Source of the DNA: Clostridia bacterium
GTDB lineage: Bacteria > Bacillota > Clostridia > Christensenellales > Borkfalkiaceae
NCBI GenBank assembly: GCA_900769565.1
Contig: CAAGHC010000010.1
Location: 1 to 34,535 of the forward strand
Direction: 5' to 3'
DNA length: 34,535 nt
The notes beneath the pieces are model-generated. The model had not been told where the DNA came from, did no database searches, and was given only the letters and a program-made list of their open reading frames with translations. The stretch's first letter is position 1. Each line of letters begins with the position of its first letter. A program made the translations under genes and the position numbers. Below are positions 29,313 through 34,535 of this stretch, one piece after another.

Positions 29313-32300
29313 ATGTATAAGAAAGTAGACACTTCACTCAATTTTTTAGACAGGGAAAAAGAAGTTCTTGAATTTTGGAAAGAAAACAAGATTTTTGAAC
29401 AAAACGTAGCCGAAAATCAAGGCAATCGTGAATTCACTTTTTACGACGGTCCGCCCACGGCTAACGGTAAACCACATATCGGACATATTTTAACACGTGT
29501 TATCAAGGATATTATACCACGTTATCACGTTATGAAAGGCGACCACTGCTTGAGAAAAGCAGGCTGGGATACGCACGGTCTTCCCGTAGAACTAGAAGTA
29601 GAAAAACTACTTGGTATCGACGGAAAGCAAGAGATTGAAAAATACGGTATCGAGCCCTTTATTAAAAAGTGTAAAGAAAGCGTTTGGAAATATAAAGCTG
29701 AATGGGAAAAAATGAGTGACCGTGTGGGTTATTGGGCAGATATGGAAAACCCGTACGTTACCTACGACGATAACTATATCGAATCGGTATGGTGGGCAAT
29801 TAAGACTATTGCGGAAAAAGGACTTTTATACAAAGGTCATAAAATCGTACCGTATTGCCCCCGTTGTGGAACGGCACTATCTTCGCACGAAGTAGCGCAA
29901 GGTTATAAAGACGTTAAGGACGTTTCGGTTTTCGTTCGTTTTAAGATGAAAGAAAGGGAAAACGCATACTTCCTTGCTTGGACGACTACACCGTGGACCT
30001 TGCCGTCTAACGTAGCGCTTTGCGTTAACCCTAAAGAAGACTATGCAGAAATAATTGCAGAAGACGGCGCAACCTACGTTCTAGCAGACGCTTTGGTTGA
30101 TTCTCTATTTGAAAATTATCAAAAAGTAAGCGTTAAAAAGGGTGCAGAATACGAGCATGCAGAATATATTCCACTTTTTGATTACGCACTTGGCAGTTAT
30201 AAAGAAAAGGCACATTATATCGTATGCGACGGCTACGTAACGCTTACCGACGGTAGTGGTATCGTACACATTGCACCTGCGTTTGGTGAGGACGACGCTA
30301 ACGTTGGTAGAAAATACAACTTACCTTTCGTAAAACTCGTTGACGACCGTGGTAGAATGGTAGAATGCACCCGTGAACTTTCGGGTATGTTCGTAAAAGA
30401 TGCCGATAAAGTTATTATAAAAATGCTCAAAGAAAACGGCTTGCTCTTCAAAGAACTTCCGTTTGAACATAGTTATCCTTTCTGTTGGAGATGTGATACG
30501 CCTTTACTTTACTATGCAAGAAGTAGTTGGTTTATCAAAATGACGGCAGTAAAAGACAGATTGATTGAGGCGAACAATTCAATCAACTGGATGCCCGAAA
30601 CCATTAAAAATGGTAGAATGGGTAACTTCCTAGAAAACGTAATCGACTGGGGTTTATCTAGAGAACGTTACTGGGGAACACCACTTCCCGTATGGGTATG
30701 TAACAAGTGCGGTAAAATTCACGTTATCGGCAGTAAGAAAGAATTAAAAGAACTCTGTGGTGTTGAAGGCGACATTGAATTACACCGTCCTTATATAGAC
30801 GATTGCACATTTGCTTGCGAATGTGGTGGCACGTTTGAAAGGGAAAAGGAAGTTATCGACTGTTGGTTTGACTCTGGTTCAATGCCTTTTGCTCAATATC
30901 ACTATCCTTTTGAAAATAAAGAACTTTTTGAAAGTCATTTCCCTGCAGATTTTATTAGTGAGGCAATCGACCAAACTCGTGGTTGGTTCTACACCTTGCT
31001 TGCAATATCTACATTGCTTTTCGATAAAGCGCCTTTCAAGAACTGTATAGTTTTAGGGCACGTAAACGATAAGAACGGTATTAAGATGAGTAAGCATAAG
31101 GGTAACGTAGTCGACCCGTGGAGCATACTTGACAAACAGGGCGCAGACGCTGTTAGATGGTATTTCTACACCGGTTCTGCACCGTGGTTACCGTCAAGAT
31201 TTTACGAAGAGGCGGTTTCCGAGGCTCAAAGAAAGTTTATGGGAACGCTTTGGAATACTTACGCATTCTTCGTTCTCTATGCAGAGATAGATAAATATAA
31301 CCCTGCAAACTACAACCTAAAAGATTGCAAACTTACCCTTATGGATAAGTGGGTGCTTTCAAAACTTAATACGTTGGTTAAAACTGTAGATAAAGGACTT
31401 GGCGAATATAACATATTCGACAGCGCACGTGCCCTTCAAAGCTTTACCGACGACCTATCAAACTGGTACGTTCGTCGTGGTAGAGAAAGATATTGGGGAC
31501 ACGACATGGACGACGATAAGATTGCCGCATACACTACGCTTTATACCGTGCTTGTAACTATGGCTAAATTGTCCGCACCGTTTACGCCCTTTATGGCAGA
31601 ATCTATTTATCAAAATTTAGTTCCGTCTTTCTATGAAGATGCACCTAAATCAGTACATCTTTGCGCATTCCCTGAAGTTGACGAGAGCGCAATCGACCTT
31701 GAACTTGAAGACGGCATGCAAAACGTTCTTGATATCGTTGTTCTTGGTCGTGCGTGCAGAAACACTTCTAATATTAAAAACCGTCAACCGCTTTCTAAAA
31801 TTTTCGTATGCTCGGAAAGAAAGACAGCGCTAACCGAAGGTTTGTTAGAAATTGCAAAAGACGAACTCAACGTTAAGGAAGTGGAATATCTTAAGGACGC
31901 AAGCAAATTCGTTACCTATAAGATTAAACCGCAACTTAAGACGCTTGGTCCTAAATACGGCGCAAAACTCGGCAAAGTTCGTAAATTCTTTGAAGTTTGC
32001 GATGCGAACGCATTAGTTTCAACCGTTAAAAATGGTGAAATTTATAAAACAGAGTTTGAGGGCGACACTTTTGAGTTTGCGCTTGACGACCTTTTAATCT
32101 CAACCGAAAGTGCAGTAGGGTTTACCGCTGCAAGCGATATGGGTATAACCGTTGTTTTAGATACGGTTGTAACCGAAGAACTCAAAGCCGAAGGCGTTGA
32201 AAGAGAACTTATCTCTAAAATTCAATCAATGAGAAAAGAGGCAGGCTTTGAAGTCGTAGACAGAATAACCGTAAATTACGTTACGGCTGACGACGGCATT

Positions 32301-32441
32301 AAGAATGCGTTTGTAAACGGTAAAGACTTAAAGAGCGTGGTTTTAGCAGATAGTATCACTGAAGGCGATTGCAACGGCTTTAAGAAAGAACTAGACGTAA
32401 ACGGCGCAACCTGTACGGTAATTCTCAATAAGGTAAAATAA
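29313..32441 (+). CDS. ileS: isoleucyl-tRNA synthetase
   Basis: A 1042-residue class I synthetase that charges tRNA-Ile. HIGH is at residues 55-58 (TANGKPHIGH) and the KMSKS-type loop KMSKH at 591-595. The editing domain carries AWTTTPWTLPSN, and zinc-binding Cys pairs occur (YCPRCG and CNKCGKI). Length and the C-terminal part fit the long, eukaryote-like IleRS2 form rather than the ~920-residue B. subtilis form; members of that group are often less sensitive to mupirocin. It has its own promoter, and its stop overlaps the next start by one base. No T-box is present. Confidence 0.95.
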   Translation: MYKKVDTSLNFLDREKEVLEFWKENKIFEQNVAENQGNREFTFYDGPPTANGKPHIGHILTRVIKDIIPRYHVMKGDHCLRKAGWDTHGLPVELEVEKLLGIDGKQEIEKYGIEPFIKKCKESVWKYKAEWEKMSDRVGYWADMENPYVTYDDNYIESVWWAIKTIAEKGLLYKGHKIVPYCPRCGTALSSHEVAQGYKDVKDVSVFVRFKMKERENAYFLAWTTTPWTLPSNVALCVNPKEDYAEIIAEDGATYVLADALVDSLFENYQKVSVKKGAEYEHAEYIPLFDYALGSYKEKAHYIVCDGYVTLTDGSGIVHIAPAFGEDDANVGRKYNLPFVKLVDDRGRMVECTRELSGMFVKDADKVIIKMLKENGLLFKELPFEHSYPFCWRCDTPLLYYARSSWFIKMTAVKDRLIEANNSINWMPETIKNGRMGNFLENVIDWGLSRERYWGTPLPVWVCNKCGKIHVIGSKKELKELCGVEGDIELHRPYIDDCTFACECGGTFEREKEVIDCWFDSGSMPFAQYHYPFENKELFESHFPADFISEAIDQTRGWFYTLLAISTLLFDKAPFKNCIVLGHVNDKNGIKMSKHKGNVVDPWSILDKQGADAVRWYFYTGSAPWLPSRFYEEAVSEAQRKFMGTLWNTYAFFVLYAEIDKYNPANYNLKDCKLTLMDKWVLSKLNTLVKTVDKGLGEYNIFDSARALQSFTDDLSNWYVRRGRERYWGHDMDDDKIAAYTTLYTVLVTMAKLSAPFTPFMAESIYQNLVPSFYEDAPKSVHLCAFPEVDESAIDLELEDGMQNVLDIVVLGRACRNTSNIKNRQPLSKIFVCSERKTALTEGLLEIAKDELNVKEVEYLKDASKFVTYKIKPQLKTLGPKYGAKLGKVRKFFEVCDANALVSTVKNGEIYKTEFEGDTFEFALDDLLISTESAVGFTAASDMGITVVLDTVVTEELKAEGVERELISKIQSMRKEAGFEVVDRITVNYVTADDGIKNAFVNGKDLKSVVLADSITEGDCNGFKKELDVNGATCTVILNKVK

Positions 32442-33304
32442 TGAGAACTGCAGACTGGAAAGACTATACCGTAATAGCCACGGGCGACGGATATAAACTT
32501 GAAGATTGGGGCGGAATAAAACTACTTCGTCCCGACCCACAGGTTATATGGAAGAGTAGTGTGGATATGGATAAATATTCAGGCTTATCTGCGAAATATA
32601 TCCGTAGTGAAACCGGTGGTGGAAGGTGGCTTGTTAAAGGCAAGATGCCTGACGAGTGGACGGTAAAGTATAAAGACTTAAAATTCAAAATAAAGCCTAT
32701 GGGCTTTAAACATACGGGACTATTCCCTGAACAAGCCGTAAATTGGGACGTTATGAGCGACCTAATTAAAAACGCAGGTAGAGAAATAAGCGTTTTAAAC
32801 TTGTTTGCGTATACGGGCGGTGCAACGGTCGCTTGCGCAAAAGCAGGTGCTAGCGTGTGCCACGTAGATTCCGCAAAGGCAATGGTAGAGCGTGCAGGGG
32901 AAAACGTAAGACTTTCCAACGTGGAAAACCCGAAAGTGCGCTACATTATCGACGATTGTAAAAAATTCGTTGAGCGTGAAATTCGTCGTGGCAGAAAGTA
33001 CGACGCGATAATTATGGACCCACCCAGTTACGGTAGAGGTCCTAACGGTGAAATGTGGAAACTAGAGGCGGAACTTTACCCGTTGGTAAAACTTTGCACC
33101 GAAGTATTGAGCGATAACCCCTTGTTTTTCTTGATAAACAGTTATACGACGGGCTTGCAACCACAAGTTATTAAAAACATTTTGGAATTGACCGTTAAAA
33201 AGGGTAGAGGCGGACGAGTAGAGGCTTACGAAGTTGGCTTAAAAACCCAAGAAGAAGGCGTGATATTGCCTTGTGGAAACAGCGGAATGTGGATAAACGG
33301 ATAA
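32441..33304 (+). CDS. class I SAM-dependent (rRNA-type) methyltransferase
   Basis: A 287-residue protein of the Methyltrans_SAM (PF10672) type, related to RlmI/RlmK-like RNA methyltransferases. The SAM motif is VLNLFAYTGGATVACAKAGA and the catalytic block DAIIMDPPSYGRGPNGEMWK. It lacks the N-terminal PUA domain of RlmI. The target is probably rRNA, but the base is not shown. It is translationally coupled to ileS (TAATG) and followed by a pseudouridine synthase, an RNA-maturation grouping. Confidence 0.85.
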   Translation: MRTADWKDYTVIATGDGYKLEDWGGIKLLRPDPQVIWKSSVDMDKYSGLSAKYIRSETGGGRWLVKGKMPDEWTVKYKDLKFKIKPMGFKHTGLFPEQAVNWDVMSDLIKNAGREISVLNLFAYTGGATVACAKAGASVCHVDSAKAMVERAGENVRLSNVENPKVRYIIDDCKKFVEREIRRGRKYDAIIMDPPSYGRGPNGEMWKLEAELYPLVKLCTEVLSDNPLFFLINSYTTGLQPQVIKNILELTVKKGRGGRVEAYEVGLKTQEEGVILPCGNSGMWING

Positions 33305-33308
33305 AATT

Positions 33309-34019
33309 ATGGAAGAACTTACTATTTTACATGAAGACAATCATATTATAGTGGTGTTAAAGCCACAAAACGTACCCTCGTGCGAGGACGAGAGTAAGGA
33401 CCTTGATATGCTCAATATGATTAAAGAGTATATTCGCGTTACTTACAATAAGCAAGGTAACGTGTATTTAGGGCTCGTGCATCGTCTAGATAGACCTACG
33501 GGTGGCGTAATGGTATTTGCAAAGTCAAGCAAGGCAGCATCAAGGCTTTCAGAACAAATGCGAGAAGGCGATTTTGAAAAGCGTTATTTTGCCGTGCTTG
33601 TTGGCGAACCTAAAGAAGAAAAGGCAACGCTTACCCACTATATGAAAAAGAATGCAGTAAACAATATGGTTTACGTTTGCCCACCTACGGTTGAGGGCGC
33701 TAAATTTGCAGAATTAGAGTATCAAGTGTTAGAGAGTAAAGACGGCTTGTCGCTTGCAGATATAAGATTGCATACGGGCAGAAGTCATCAAATTCGCGTA
33801 CAAATGAACGCTATCGGCTGTCCTGTTTACGGGGATATGCGTTACGGTGGCGAAAAGGCTAAAAAAGGCTATCTAGCATTGTGGGCTTATTATCTTTCGT
33901 TTACACATCCCGTTAGTAAGGAAAGAATGGTGTTTAGGGTTCAACCCCCGAAAGAGAATAATCCGTGGGTAAACTTTGATACCGAGCGTTCGGTAAAGAT
34001 TTATAAGCCAAGCATGTAG
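33309..34019 (+). CDS. RluA-family pseudouridine synthase
   Basis: A 236-residue enzyme. HRLDRPTGGVMVFAKS carries the catalytic Asp61, preceded by the YLGLV strand and followed by LHTGRSHQIRVQM. There is no S4 domain, so it is the short form. It isomerises a uridine in rRNA or tRNA; which one cannot be told. It starts four bases after the methyltransferase and has no clear Shine-Dalgarno, so it is probably coupled. A terminator follows. Confidence 0.88.
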   Translation: MEELTILHEDNHIIVVLKPQNVPSCEDESKDLDMLNMIKEYIRVTYNKQGNVYLGLVHRLDRPTGGVMVFAKSSKAASRLSEQMREGDFEKRYFAVLVGEPKEEKATLTHYMKKNAVNNMVYVCPPTVEGAKFAELEYQVLESKDGLSLADIRLHTGRSHQIRVQMNAIGCPVYGDMRYGGEKAKKGYLALWAYYLSFTHPVSKERMVFRVQPPKENNPWVNFDTERSVKIYKPSM

Positions 34020-34058
34020 TAAATTTATAAGTAAAGAATTAAACTAAAAAATCAAACT

Positions 34059-34087
34059 AAAATCGGCGGATATTTTCCGCCGATTTT
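34059..34087. terminator. bidirectional terminator
   Basis: A perfect 11-bp stem, AAAATCGGCGG / CCGCCGATTTT, with a 7-base loop and A/T runs on both sides, between two convergent genes. Confidence 0.85.
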
Positions 34088-34535
34088 TATATAAATAAAC
34101 CGAGTATTTTATACGCGCCCAGCAATATCAGTATTACTGATGGAACAAACTCGATTTTTGCAAAAGAACGTACTAGGTGGGTTTTTGAAAGTAATACCCC
34201 AAGCGTAATCATTATTCCGTGCATAAGCGCAATGGTTAAAGGAACGTAAAAAGCATTTATTCCCATAAGGGATAGGGAAAGGTTGGCAAAAGCGCCGTCA
34301 AGCCCAACGGCAAAGCCTACGCAAAGAGATTGCTCTATAGCACCACGATCGTTAGTTTTTTGTTCTTCGTTCTTTTTAATAAGGTTTATCAAACCTATTC
34401 CAACGAGAATTAAACCCCCAAGCCCCGCAGTTCTTTCGCTTAATTTATCGAGAAAGAATACGGTTAAGTAGTTGGTAAAACAACACATTAAAAATACTGT
34501 TAATGCAATACCCAAAATTATGGGGGTTTTCTTCC
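34087..34535 (-). CDS. MntP/YtaF-like membrane protein (partial)
   Basis: The C-terminal ~148 residues of a polytopic membrane protein; the frame is open to the window edge, so the start is missing. The segments GLGGLILVGIGLINLI, SLCVGFAVGLDGAFANLSLS and PLTIALMHGIMITLGVLLSK form the repeated-helix layout with a G-L-D motif of the DUF204 family (the manganese exporter MntP and the sporulation protein YtaF). I cannot decide between the two from this part. It is convergent with the pseudouridine synthase gene. Confidence 0.75.
   Translation of the reverse strand, partial: KKTPIILGIALTVFLMCCFTNYLTVFFLDKLSERTAGLGGLILVGIGLINLIKKNEEQKTNDRGAIEQSLCVGFAVGLDGAFANLSLSLMGINAFYVPLTIALMHGIMITLGVLLSKTHLVRSFAKIEFVPSVILILLGAYKILGLFI

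Noticed and set aside
1..34535. CRISPR array, tRNA or rRNA genes
   Set aside because: No regularly spaced direct repeats and no cloverleaf or rRNA-like sequence were found. The only structural RNA recognised is the SRP RNA.

Overview
The window joins a phage-like integrative element (about 1 to 22.8 kb, left end outside the window) to ordinary chromosomal DNA (about 22.9 kb to the right edge). The low-GC composition, AAGGAGG-type ribosome binding sites, textbook sigma-A promoters, the long Gram-positive type SRP RNA and the gene families together point to a Bacillota bacterium, probably an uncultured Clostridia relative. I cannot place it more precisely.

Element, left part (1-3.0 kb, + strand): six or more small unknown genes, then a soluble FtsK/SpoIIIE-type DNA motor. 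They converge on a shared terminator with a very long leftward operon (3.1-20.5 kb, - strand, about 27 tightly packed and often overlapping genes). In order of transcription this operon encodes: a small regulator-like protein, several unknowns, a Holliday-junction-resolvase-like nuclease, an SF2 helicase, a C5 DNA methyltransferase, a family B DNA polymerase, an ERF annealing protein with a YqaJ-type exonuclease, an SSB-like protein, a VRR-NUC-like protein, a primase with AEP and PriCT parts, two adenine/N4 methyltransferase-type proteins, a D5/SF3 primase-helicase, a Dam-like methyltransferase, a DUF3310 protein, a zincin, a PAPS-reductase-family protein and a terminase-small-subunit-like protein. 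This is a phage early (replication, recombination, modification) module. No large terminase, capsid, tail or lysis gene is visible.

Control region (20.5-20.7 kb): a Cro-like first gene reads left and an XRE repressor reads right. Between them are two perfect-consensus promoters that face each other, a terminator-like hairpin just inside the rightward promoter (predicting a short RNA antisense to the early leader), 30-bp-spaced direct repeats and 13-bp inverted repeats. The large serine recombinase follows at 21.25-23.1 kb. Its last ~140 codons look like chance extension across the junction with host DNA.

Chromosome: a consensus promoter at 23.03 kb drives a five-gene operon: the CapE, CapF and CapG-like trio for UDP-N-acetyl-L-fucosamine, plus a nucleotidyltransferase-like protein and an amidohydrolase. 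Next come a leftward SRP RNA gene, then rightward ileS, a SAM-dependent RNA methyltransferase and an RluA-type pseudouridine synthase, and a leftward MntP/YtaF-like membrane protein cut by the window edge.

Most unusual: (1) the PAPS-reductase-family gene carries four copies of a GFP-x7-(W/Y)C-x3-LK recognition-like module, spread over all three reading frames and interleaved with G10 and G9 tracts; (2) the C5 methyltransferase gene has a second open frame that reads like a conserved phage peptide; (3) a 108-bp palindromic element occurs twice, with identical arms but an inverted core; (4) the face-to-face promoter and antisense RNA arrangement at the lysogeny switch.
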